Positions 7,255 through 15,052 of a DNA stretch of 23,324 nt are shown one piece after another (the stretch's first letter is position 1; each line of letters begins with the position of its first letter). Under the pieces are notes generated by a model. The model ran no database searches and was not told the origin of the DNA. It saw only the letters and a program-made list of their open reading frames with translations. A program made the position numbers and the translations under genes. This DNA comes from a virus, in IMG/VR virus record IMGVR_UViG_3300025138_005176, positions 1-23,324 of that record; one strand, written 5' to 3'.

Positions 7255-7671
7255 TTATTTTCTATCTGATTCCCATGTTTCTACATTTATTATCATGTGA
7301 ATTTTTGTTGGTATTTTATTTAATCCAGAATCACTTGTTAGTAATAAAGAGTTTCTATAGTTTTCCCAATCTACTGAAAATGACTTGTCCAACTTACCAC
7401 CATTCAACTCACGAATTAAATCATTTAGAGCATTAATTGTATAAAGTGTGTTGGTGTGTTTTTTTCTATGAAGTGAAATCGTATCTTGTATACCTTGCAT
7501 AAAATCTTCTTCATATTCTATATTATATGTACAGATTAATTGCTGACTATCTTTTTCATTTTCAAATACAAATATCTTACCAAACATAATATCATTACAT
7601 GCAATGATAAGGTCTATTGTATCATGAAATCTTGATTTATTCGTGAATGTACATAGTAGTTGAGTTTTCAT
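7255..7671 (-). CDS. Hypothetical phage protein, 138 aa
   Basis: I do not recognise this family. The product is soluble-looking, with no signal peptide or membrane segment. It has a beta-rich first half (KIFVFENEKDSQQLICTYNI) and a helical middle (HTNTLYTINALNDLIRELNG) that precedes KSFSVDWENYRNSLLL. The start ATG shares one base with the upstream stop (TAATG), so it is probably translationally coupled to the 499-aa gene. It sits between the polymerase-associated genes and the SSB gene, which suggests a part in DNA metabolism or its control, but that is context only. Confidence 0.7.
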   Translation of the reverse strand: MKTQLLCTFTNKSRFHDTIDLIIACNDIMFGKIFVFENEKDSQQLICTYNIEYEEDFMQGIQDTISLHRKKHTNTLYTINALNDLIRELNGGKLDKSFSVDWENYRNSLLLTSDSGLNKIPTKIHMIINVETWESDRK

Positions 7672-9170
7672 TATATATCCGTATCTTTTTTAGATTGACT
7701 TGCTGGATTTATTAAAAATCTAGCTCCAATAAAAATATCTTTACCATCATTCCAACCTATATTCATCTCACCGGTAAATCTTATTACAAGATATGGTTCG
7801 TATTGTTCAGTAAAGTTTGGAAGTTTATCACCCCCACCATGTATTTTTGGATTTAACATATAATGACCTGTATTTCCAGGTGTTATATTAATACCAACAG
7901 CTATATCCTCATTGGTCATCATTTCTATGTCCATAGCAGCAGAATCTTGTAATAAACAATCTACATTATTTACACTAGATTTACCAGTAGCGTAATCCTC
8001 ACCAAAAATCGACATCATTACTATCTTTTTACCTGCAGTTCCTTGATTTAATAAAGCTCTTCTATATGAAAATCCAGACTTATCTACTATATGTAAATTA
8101 GTTTTCTTTGTCTTTTTTAAAGCGTTTACTAACCATGTTTTATTTTTACCCCAAATTTTAGGATTTTGTGTTGGTGATTCTATCCATTTTTTCTTAACCT
8201 CTAAATAAATCTTTCCATTTTCTTCTTTAACACCAGTAACACCTTTTATTGTATGAGTTGCCTTTGAAATACATTTATCTAAAAAATCATTGATAAGTTT
8301 TTCAATACCCGCATCTTTTGCCTTATTGGTAAATTTTTTTGTAAAAAATGTTTTTAGTGAACCATATTGTTGAAAGGATGCCGGTAACTCTTTACCACTC
8401 TTATCAATATAATCTCCATGTTTATATGAAATCCAAAAATTACCTTTTGTACCTTGACCAAGAGCCATATCAGCCTTTGGTGAACCAGGTACTTTGATTG
8501 AACTATTGATATCAACTTTCATGTCTTTACCATCAATATGTAATTGTAATGGTTGACTATCAGACATTGGAAAAATAGATTTTATTTTTGTTACCATATT
8601 ATCAACCTGCATTTTTTCATATCCAATACCAGGTGCTAATTTATCTCTAATTTCTAATTTAGAACCCATGAACTTTACAAAGTTGTATAAGGTGTAGACT
8701 TTACCAAAGTAAGCTTTTGTTGGGTTATTTGAGGTACTGACATTTAATTGTGCTATTCTAATACCATATGGTGATCTAATTTTTTTTACACTTCCAGCTG
8801 TTGTTAAAAATACACTTTTATTAAATTTTGTACAATAAAGTTTCAAATCATTTAAGTTGTATTCACTTTTTTTAAAAGCTGTTTCTCCACTCCCCCTTCC
8901 TAATGGAAGTGATTTATACATGCCATTATACACATCTTGTATGTGATCAGGATATTTTTCCATACCAAGTTTTTTTAATAGATCAATTTCTGGTTGTGGT
9001 GGTTTTTTTTGTTCGGTTAAATTTTGTACAATTTCATTTACAACTGTATATGGCCAACCCTCTTCTTTTAAAATTTCAGTAAGTTGATGCAGGTGTTTTT
9101 TATCTTTGGGTTTTATCACTCCAACCCTATAACTCCATTCCTTTAATATTTTCTGTAGATTTGGTATCAT
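7671..9170 (-). CDS. Hypothetical phage protein, 499 aa, possible nuclease-like core
   Basis: No confident family. Residues 1-52 form a helical module (LKEWSYRVGVIKPKDKKHLH, then QLTEILKEEGWPYTVVNEIV) of a kind I associate with N-termini of assorted marine phage proteins. The middle has PKADMALGQGTKGNFWISYK (231-250) followed by SFQQYG (265-270), which loosely resembles a PD-(D/E)XK nuclease core with D234 and K250, but the usual acidic residue two before the lysine is a serine (S248). The C-terminal third is beta-rich (DIEMMTNEDIAVGINITPGN; YEPYLVIRFTGEMNIGWNDG). Its ATG overlaps the polymerase stop as ATGA, with GGAG eight bases upstream, so the two are likely co-translated. A role in replication or DNA processing is inferred from position only. 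Confidence 0.7.
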   Translation of the reverse strand: MIPNLQKILKEWSYRVGVIKPKDKKHLHQLTEILKEEGWPYTVVNEIVQNLTEQKKPPQPEIDLLKKLGMEKYPDHIQDVYNGMYKSLPLGRGSGETAFKKSEYNLNDLKLYCTKFNKSVFLTTAGSVKKIRSPYGIRIAQLNVSTSNNPTKAYFGKVYTLYNFVKFMGSKLEIRDKLAPGIGYEKMQVDNMVTKIKSIFPMSDSQPLQLHIDGKDMKVDINSSIKVPGSPKADMALGQGTKGNFWISYKHGDYIDKSGKELPASFQQYGSLKTFFTKKFTNKAKDAGIEKLINDFLDKCISKATHTIKGVTGVKEENGKIYLEVKKKWIESPTQNPKIWGKNKTWLVNALKKTKKTNLHIVDKSGFSYRRALLNQGTAGKKIVMMSIFGEDYATGKSSVNNVDCLLQDSAAMDIEMMTNEDIAVGINITPGNTGHYMLNPKIHGGGDKLPNFTEQYEPYLVIRFTGEMNIGWNDGKDIFIGARFLINPASQSKKDTDI

Positions 9171-10450
9171 ACAAACTTCTCCGTAATATCTTTCATCTCG
9201 TGGTAATTCAACCCCCAGCTAACTTTAAGTGGAAATTTACCATCTTGTTCTAAAATGTCTTTAACTTTCATTAGGTAATCTAACCCATCTTCCATGTTAA
9301 AGTCAAATAAAAAACTATCATAATTGTAAAGCACCAACTCACTCTTATACTTATCACCTTCAATCTCAGGTATTAGTTTACTTAATGCTCTCATGTTACT
9401 TTCAGTTTCCATTAGCTGTATAGTATAATTAAACAGTTTATTGGCATTCATATCTGTTAAGTTTTTCTTAAATATCTTCTTATTATAAATATCTGAAAGG
9501 ATAAATTCTTTAGATTTATACTCACTCCACAATAAATTAATATAATCACTAACCTTACTGAAATATTCATTATTTTCTTTTATATCATTGGGAATATAAC
9601 CATATAAATATTGAAATGAAAGTGATTTTGCTTCATTGTAGTCTACCCCATATAATTTAGCCATATGTTCGTGAACAGAACCATCTTCAAATTCATAACC
9701 AATTCTATCACCAATCAAACGAAGATGATATGCATCATAATCCATCTCAACTAAAACACCATTTTTATATCTACTTATAAATTTCTCTCTACTACCATCT
9801 TTTTTATTTAATGCTGCAAAGTTAATACCACCAAATCTATTAGATGGTCTACCAGTTGATGTATATATATTATACTGACTAAATACCATACCACTTGTGG
9901 TTTGTATCCCATTTTGTTCTATATGTGACAAATTGACTAATACTTCATTATTGTATGTCATCGTGTCACTATCATTGGATGTTTCAACGGTTTCTCTAAG
10001 TAAATCACTTAACTTACGGCAATATTCTAAATGTTTTAAAATTGGTACTACTTTATTTATATTGTTTTTCTTGTAATGCATCATATTAAGAAAATGGTGA
10101 GCATTAGTGTCAATATGTTCTATGTCAAGTGGTTTATTGTTTTTCATATAATGTAGTAAATTTACATCTACACATTTATTTACACTTTCAACTTGTGTCA
10201 ATAACTTTTTATCATAAGTATATTTTGTAGTATCTGAAACTAAGCTAACATTGTCAATATTAAGTGATTCACTATGAGTATAAGGTAAGATAAATTCTTG
10301 ACCATCCATCATCTGAATATAAACTAAACACAATTCATTATCAACTGCGTGTTTATTCATATCAGATAATATTGGTATTACAATACTATCTTGCGTCTTA
10401 TATATTTTTTCAAATGAATTTATATCATCTGTATTCTCTACTATTACCAA
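9167..10450 (-). CDS. Reduced, divergent family A DNA polymerase
   Basis: This template-directed DNA polymerase is presumably the phage replicase. At 427 aa it is much shorter than Pol I or T7 gp5. The polymerase core is recognisable: YTSTGRPSNRFGGINFAALN (196-215), motif A VEMDYDAYHLR (catalytic D237), motif B NEAKSLSFQYLYG (K275, F279, Y283), and motif C YNYDSF (catalytic D378). Substitutions at normally conserved positions are H242 where Taq has E615, Y271 for R659, and Y377 and S379 flanking D378. The N-terminal 150 residues resemble a decayed 3'-5' exonuclease fold (KYTYDKKLL looks like exo II) without a clear DxE motif. The start is a TTG at 10450 with GGAG nine bases upstream, overlapping the thyX stop. 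T4 itself uses a family B enzyme, so this is a departure from T4. Confidence 0.82.
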   Translation of the reverse strand: MVIVENTDDINSFEKIYKTQDSIVIPILSDMNKHAVDNELCLVYIQMMDGQEFILPYTHSESLNIDNVSLVSDTTKYTYDKKLLTQVESVNKCVDVNLLHYMKNNKPLDIEHIDTNAHHFLNMMHYKKNNINKVVPILKHLEYCRKLSDLLRETVETSNDSDTMTYNNEVLVNLSHIEQNGIQTTSGMVFSQYNIYTSTGRPSNRFGGINFAALNKKDGSREKFISRYKNGVLVEMDYDAYHLRLIGDRIGYEFEDGSVHEHMAKLYGVDYNEAKSLSFQYLYGYIPNDIKENNEYFSKVSDYINLLWSEYKSKEFILSDIYNKKIFKKNLTDMNANKLFNYTIQLMETESNMRALSKLIPEIEGDKYKSELVLYNYDSFLFDFNMEDGLDYLMKVKDILEQDGKFPLKVSWGLNYHEMKDITEKFV

Positions 10451-11145
10451 TACAACTTACTCCAAATTTCTGTTGTCTTGGGATATACTTTGTGCATTAG
10501 TTCTTTCATCGATCTTGCATATTCTTGAATTTCTACTTGTGAGGTTTTCTCATCTCGTAATTCTATGAAATTCATAATAGCCTGAAATGATGCCGTCCAA
10601 TAAACTTCTGTATATTGAGATAATGGTAAGATGATTCTAGCTTGTTCTTTAGCTACACCATAATGAGTAACTAACCGATCATACATTTCTTTTGTTTGTT
10701 GTAATGCATGATTATAAGCATGTATTGCTTTACTATTTGTTTCAACATCTAATTGACCTTCTGACGCTTGTTTGTTATCATCGGATTGTTTTCTCCAAAT
10801 TAATGGTTCGTAATATTCCTCAACAGGAACATACCTACCACTAATTTCATTCCAAGCGTGGTCTTTTGTGGATGAATTAGATGTGGTTTCAATTCCAACT
10901 ACGTGTTTATACCATTGTCTCATTACAAACTCTGGTGCTTTAACATGAAATTGAACTTGTAGATGTCTAAATGGAGAATAGTGTTTGTATTTAGCTAAAT
11001 ACCTAACTAATCTCTCATCTGATTTATCGAATGTTTCTTTTCTTTTACCGAATGAAACTCTTGCTGAATTGACAACTGTTAAATCATTTCCCAATGAATC
11101 AACAACTTCAATAAAGCCTTTATCAAGAACTTTACTTTTTAACAT
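10444..11145 (-). CDS. thyX: Flavin-dependent thymidylate synthase ThyX
   Basis: ThyX makes dTMP from dUMP using FAD, NADPH and methylene-tetrahydrofolate, supplying thymidine for phage DNA. The 233-aa product fits the family length. Visible elements are NSARVSFGK (26-34), HYSPFRH (55-61), and the signature region: MRQWYKH (75-81) followed by NEISGRY (99-105) with S102 at the catalytic serine position. Later come ARIILPLSQYTEVYWT (169-184) and FIELRDEKTSQVEIQEYARS (193-212). The usual RHRxxSxNExSxRY motif is altered: RHR reads YKH, and about 12 extra residues (within VVGIETTSNSSTKDHAW) separate it from NExSxRY. Other ThyX branches also carry inserts here, so the enzyme may still be active. 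AAGG lies seven bases before the ATG. The polymerase gene overlaps its 3' end. Confidence 0.92.
   Translation of the reverse strand: MLKSKVLDKGFIEVVDSLGNDLTVVNSARVSFGKRKETFDKSDERLVRYLAKYKHYSPFRHLQVQFHVKAPEFVMRQWYKHVVGIETTSNSSTKDHAWNEISGRYVPVEEYYEPLIWRKQSDDNKQASEGQLDVETNSKAIHAYNHALQQTKEMYDRLVTHYGVAKEQARIILPLSQYTEVYWTASFQAIMNFIELRDEKTSQVEIQEYARSMKELMHKVYPKTTEIWSKLYW
10460..10463 (-). promoter_or_regulatory. Ribosome binding site supporting the TTG start of the polymerase
   Basis: GGAG lies nine bases upstream of the TTG at 10450, within the end of thyX. The first in-frame ATG (residue 31) has no comparable signal and would remove part of the N-terminal domain, so TTG is favoured. Confidence 0.6.
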
Positions 11146-11173
11146 ATTATAACCTTTTAATTTTATATAAGTA

Positions 11174-11794
11174 TCAAGAACTTCTCAGTAATACCAATTT
11201 TTTTTGTAAACTATCTGGTGAGTTTTTTGGTGGTTTCCAAAATTGTAGTGGAAATAATTTTCTAACTATACCTTGAAATTCAGAATTTATAGAGTTCATC
11301 GTTATCTGATTATCTCGTGTGACTTCATTTTTTGTACCTGATATTCTCCATTTAAAATCTATATATCGATATAGTACACTTTGTTGATCATTATCTTCTT
11401 CTGATATTTCAAATATGTCTGCACTTGGATTGTTTGCAAGTTGTGTAAAGTATCTGGTGAAGCTACCAATTCTATAGTCACTATCTGTTGGAATTGGTAG
11501 AATACCCTCTGGATATTTATCTTTTGAATTTGATGTTAAATCAGAATACTTGGTGAATAAACTTTTAACACCACCAACCTTTTTAATTATTTTAGAACTT
11601 GGACTATGAGAACCACCTAGCATAAAAACCTCTTTTTTGCTATTGGTGTAGTGTACATGATAATTTAAACCAGGTTGTACACTACTTTCATGTTCATCAT
11701 ATACGAATTCACCGACTTGGGTAACTCCTGCAAATGATCTTTTGAAGTCTGTGCTATCGTGTATTTTTTTTACTTTTTCTTTATATTTTGACAT
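11174..11794 (-). CDS. Hypothetical, probably structural, 206 aa
   Basis: I do not recognise a family. The product begins with a basic helix (MSKYKEKVKKIHDSTDFKRS), then a beta-rich region that includes GEFVYDEHESSVQPGLNYHV, and ends in a basic, proline-containing tail (LQFWKPPKNSPDSLQKKLVL). It has no signal peptide or membrane segment. It starts eight bases after the stop of the large hub-like protein and is the last gene of the tail module before thyX, so a baseplate or tail-fibre-attachment role is possible. SD support is weak (AGGG at about twelve bases). The function is left open. Confidence 0.65.
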   Translation of the reverse strand: MSKYKEKVKKIHDSTDFKRSFAGVTQVGEFVYDEHESSVQPGLNYHVHYTNSKKEVFMLGGSHSPSSKIIKKVGGVKSLFTKYSDLTSNSKDKYPEGILPIPTDSDYRIGSFTRYFTQLANNPSADIFEISEEDNDQQSVLYRYIDFKWRISGTKNEVTRDNQITMNSINSEFQGIVRKLFPLQFWKPPKNSPDSLQKKLVLLRSS

Positions 11795-11802
11795 TATATT
11801 TT

Positions 11803-14748
11803 CTACCCTGTCCCATATCGTTTTACAACAGCATCTGAATTTCCACTAAATGTTTCTTTTATTCGTTTACTTTCTTCCTTTACTCTATCTGTTTCTTCCT
11901 TTTTAGCTCTATTTAATAAGTTTTCAATTGAGTTTTGAAGTTTTTGATCACGAGATTTGGTTTCATATATCAGATTTGAAGTTGACCTCATCTTTCCACC
12001 AATGGTTGTTGTCCAACCACTACTATCAACCTTATGACTTATATCAAATGCTTGAAATACTGAATATTTTTGGTATTTACTCGGTACATATGTTGAATGA
12101 AATGAATTACCTGGATAAATCCCACCAGTTCCATCTATATCTAAGTCTAAATCAAATGGTATTAAAACTGTAGCATCTGATTGTTTTGATGTACCATGAT
12201 TGGTTGTTAGATTAGATACCATGCCTATGTACCCACTCTTCATTCTACCTTTATCATCAAACTTATTGTTTAATAAATCTGTTAGGTCACCTCTTGAAAA
12301 TCCAAATAATGATTTAAATTTATTTTCGTTATCTGTTTCAAATTTAAGTATTTTTGTTTTTTCAGCTGAAGTTAAATCTCTGGGTAGTGGTGGTGGAACT
12401 GATGAATCAAAATTAATTTTTTGTTCAACTTCTGATTTTGCTGATGCAGCAATCTGTTCATTCAAATTTTTTAATTTATCTTCATATGCAGTTTCTAACT
12501 CATCAACATTATCAACAATAAATTTATTTACTGTATCTGAATTCCCATCTTTTATTTCATTCCTAAATCTGATATCAATGCCTTGCTTTGATTTATCTTC
12601 ACTACCATTAAAAAACCCACCTGCTAAAGTTGCACCCTTGTCCACTTGTGTACTACCTGGATTTTGTATTTCTTTAGTGGTGTCTATATTTGCACCATAC
12701 ATAGCAGTCATCTGTTGAGCATTAGATATTTTAAGAGTCATGTTTTGTGATTTTACGAAACTATCAACTCTCCATACTGGAAAGTAAAATATACCCTCGT
12801 TACCGATTATTATACTATTGTCATCTGTATTTGTTGCAAGAGATGACATACCCAAGTTTCTATTTATTTTATCAAATTCAATTGCAGTGGTTGAATCATC
12901 AACTATCTTAACACGAGATGTATTTTCAGAATCAACTGATGTTTGTAAGCTCCAAAAATTTAAATCTTGATTGATCAGATAGAACATTGACTCCAATGCC
13001 TCTGTAATATTTATTGTTTCTGCGTTAAACTCACCTTCAGAACCAAAGGCTTGTTTTATAACCTTAGTGTTTATTAACATATTTCTAAGAAATCCAAATC
13101 TACCAGGTTTTGGGTTCGCCTGTTGTTCTGCATTAGAATCTTCGGTTACAGTAAGTCTTTCTTGACCACCTGAACCAATGTCTACAGAATCTATCATCTC
13201 ATCTGACATTATTGGGCCACCTGCTTGATACGCCATAGGATCAGCATAGTCTTGGGTTACTATTGTTTCTCTTAATATTGCATTTGAAGCAAATGGATCA
13301 AAATTTTCAGTTGTTATTTTAACTAATGCCTGTATATACTTAGAATCACCGTCTAAATCATTGTCATTATCTACTGGTGCTGCATAAAATTGACCAGGTA
13401 AGATGTGATTGTTTATATCAGTTGTCTCTAAATCAGGATGATTTCTTATACGGACACTTTGTTCCTTGCCAGACGAGAATCCACCTTGTGTTAATACTTT
13501 TTCAGTAGACTTGAATGTAGTGATGGCATCTCCATTTCTATTTGTCATCCCTAAAAATTTATTCAAAACGTTATCCTCGAACCATCCCCAACGAATCCAA
13601 GTATTAGTTACTTGCTTATTTTTTATCTCTGATATAAATTTATTCGGTTCAAATGCAAGCTCACGAAAATCACCCTCAGCATCTTTATAACTCTTATAAT
13701 CAACTTCATCTCTTTTACTTGTTCCCCCTCTTTGTTGAAACTGTCCTTTAATATAATCATCAATCTTATCAACGAATAGTTTTAATGTGACATTTGTATT
13801 GAGTGTTATTATTTCTGGTACTTCTCCAGTTTTATTACCCCCTCCACCAAAAAACTTTGTTGCTTTACTTATTTTTTTCTGAACTTCTTGTTCACTTTCC
13901 TTTGGATTCAAATCAAAACTTTGAGTCTTATCTATGGTATTGATATTTGGCATCGTATTATCTAACACGCTAACACCAGTGCTTAGTAGGACAGTCTGAC
14001 AATCAAACCCACCATCTGCCCTATTGGTGAATTCAAAATTTTTAACAACACCTACCATTATATCAAAATCACCTTGACCACCTATGATTATGTCCTTATA
14101 ATCTTCAAATGCATTACTTAAAATTTTACCATTGGCACCGATTAATTTTGGTATTGATGCTGTGTTTTTACTACCATACACCCAACCCCATTCCAATAGA
14201 ACTGTTTTTCCAGTAGCTAAAAAATGTGGCATCAACTCATCAAGTTCACCGAAATCCCAACAAATCCAACTTATCGTTGCTTCTCTCAATGACTTTACCC
14301 CACCTTTAAATGTAACATCAATTGATTTGATACCAGGCATTGGTCTTGAATTTTGATTTACTGTTACATGATCACCCTCTTGTTTATAAAATGCTGATTC
14401 TCTATTTTTAAAACTTTGACCTTGAAGTAGTGCCTGTGATTCATATAATTTATTATTCTGCAATGCAGTACCTGTAAATTTACCAGGCCCATACGATCTA
14501 GGTGAATATACATCGTAACCTGCATACATATTACCATCATTTTTTAATTTACCAGCCATTAAGGTAACTGGATTATTTTGATTTGAAACCATCTTTATAT
14601 AAGTGGTTCTTGTGGCCATATCATCAAATGTTAATTCATCGGAATTGTTTGATGTATTTGGGCCAGAAGTGTTATGATTGCGTAAAGCTTTCATCTTTTG
14701 AAACATTCTTTGTTGTATTTTCTTTGGGATTGGTTCTAAGTTAATCAC
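11803..14748 (-). CDS. Large baseplate hub-like structural protein, 981 aa
   Basis: This is probably a central baseplate or hub component. An N-terminal conserved-looking block (136-193) runs RPMPGIKSIDVTFKGGVKSL, then WICWDFGELDELMPHF, then GKTVLLEWGWVYGSK. A long middle contains polar, probably inserted regions. Near the C-terminus, GIYPGNSFHSTYVPSKYQKY followed by HKVDSSGWTTTIGGKMRSTS resembles the final beta domain of gp27/gpD-type hub proteins. The last about 40 residues are charged and helical (NRAKKEETDRVKEESKRIKE). The start is a GTG at 14748 with GAGGG seven bases upstream, lying inside the last codons of the LysM-like gene three bases away. Position directly after a LysM-like protein supports a hub assignment, as in many contractile tails, but no catalytic domain is seen. 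Confidence 0.6.
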   Translation of the reverse strand: MINLEPIPKKIQQRMFQKMKALRNHNTSGPNTSNNSDELTFDDMATRTTYIKMVSNQNNPVTLMAGKLKNDGNMYAGYDVYSPRSYGPGKFTGTALQNNKLYESQALLQGQSFKNRESAFYKQEGDHVTVNQNSRPMPGIKSIDVTFKGGVKSLREATISWICWDFGELDELMPHFLATGKTVLLEWGWVYGSKNTASIPKLIGANGKILSNAFEDYKDIIIGGQGDFDIMVGVVKNFEFTNRADGGFDCQTVLLSTGVSVLDNTMPNINTIDKTQSFDLNPKESEQEVQKKISKATKFFGGGGNKTGEVPEIITLNTNVTLKLFVDKIDDYIKGQFQQRGGTSKRDEVDYKSYKDAEGDFRELAFEPNKFISEIKNKQVTNTWIRWGWFEDNVLNKFLGMTNRNGDAITTFKSTEKVLTQGGFSSGKEQSVRIRNHPDLETTDINNHILPGQFYAAPVDNDNDLDGDSKYIQALVKITTENFDPFASNAILRETIVTQDYADPMAYQAGGPIMSDEMIDSVDIGSGGQERLTVTEDSNAEQQANPKPGRFGFLRNMLINTKVIKQAFGSEGEFNAETINITEALESMFYLINQDLNFWSLQTSVDSENTSRVKIVDDSTTAIEFDKINRNLGMSSLATNTDDNSIIIGNEGIFYFPVWRVDSFVKSQNMTLKISNAQQMTAMYGANIDTTKEIQNPGSTQVDKGATLAGGFFNGSEDKSKQGIDIRFRNEIKDGNSDTVNKFIVDNVDELETAYEDKLKNLNEQIAASAKSEVEQKINFDSSVPPPLPRDLTSAEKTKILKFETDNENKFKSLFGFSRGDLTDLLNNKFDDKGRMKSGYIGMVSNLTTNHGTSKQSDATVLIPFDLDLDIDGTGGIYPGNSFHSTYVPSKYQKYSVFQAFDISHKVDSSGWTTTIGGKMRSTSNLIYETKSRDQKLQNSIENLLNRAKKEETDRVKEESKRIKETFSGNSDAVVKRYGTG

Positions 14749-14751
14749 AAC

Positions 14752-15051
14752 TTAACCCTCTTGATTTAATTCTATGAATCTCTGTACTATTTTTTCAACA
14801 TCACTTGGGATTCTAAGTAAGGTTGCTGGTGATAATGCTATCTTACCCCTTATACCATTTGCTTTTGCTATAATCCACCACAATGTATTGTCCCCATAAT
14901 ACTTACTGGCTAAACTATCAACCCTATCACCAATTTTTGAATATATAAATTGATCGGCATTTTCAATTGGTATTTCTGGATATAAAGTGGTTCTGTACAC
15001 CGATACACCAGACTTATCACGTTTTGTTCTTGTTGTTGAATATCTTCTCAT
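14752..15051 (-). CDS. LysM-like baseplate protein (gp53 / tail protein X type)
   Basis: This small 99-aa structural protein carries a LysM-like fold in residues about 32-83: QFIYSKIGDRVDSLASKYYG, then DNTLWWIIAKANGI, ending in LLRIP. The pattern of a residue stretch, GDxxxxLAxxYYGD, LWWIIAxAN and a terminal hxIP is typical of phage tail protein X and of T4 gp53. In contractile tails such proteins join hub to wedge or tube. The N-terminus is basic (MRRYSTTRTKRDKSG). AGGA lies seven bases before the ATG, which starts one base after the preceding stop. It is flanked by two large baseplate genes. Confidence 0.8.
   Translation of the reverse strand: MRRYSTTRTKRDKSGVSVYRTTLYPEIPIENADQFIYSKIGDRVDSLASKYYGDNTLWWIIAKANGIRGKIALSPATLLRIPSDVEKIVQRFIELNQEG
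14756..14760 (-). promoter_or_regulatory. Ribosome binding site supporting the GTG start of the hub-like gene
   Basis: GAGGG is seven bases before the GTG at 14748 and overlaps the final Glu-Gly codons of the upstream gene. The arrangement suggests translational coupling. Confidence 0.6.
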
Positions 15052-15052
15052 T

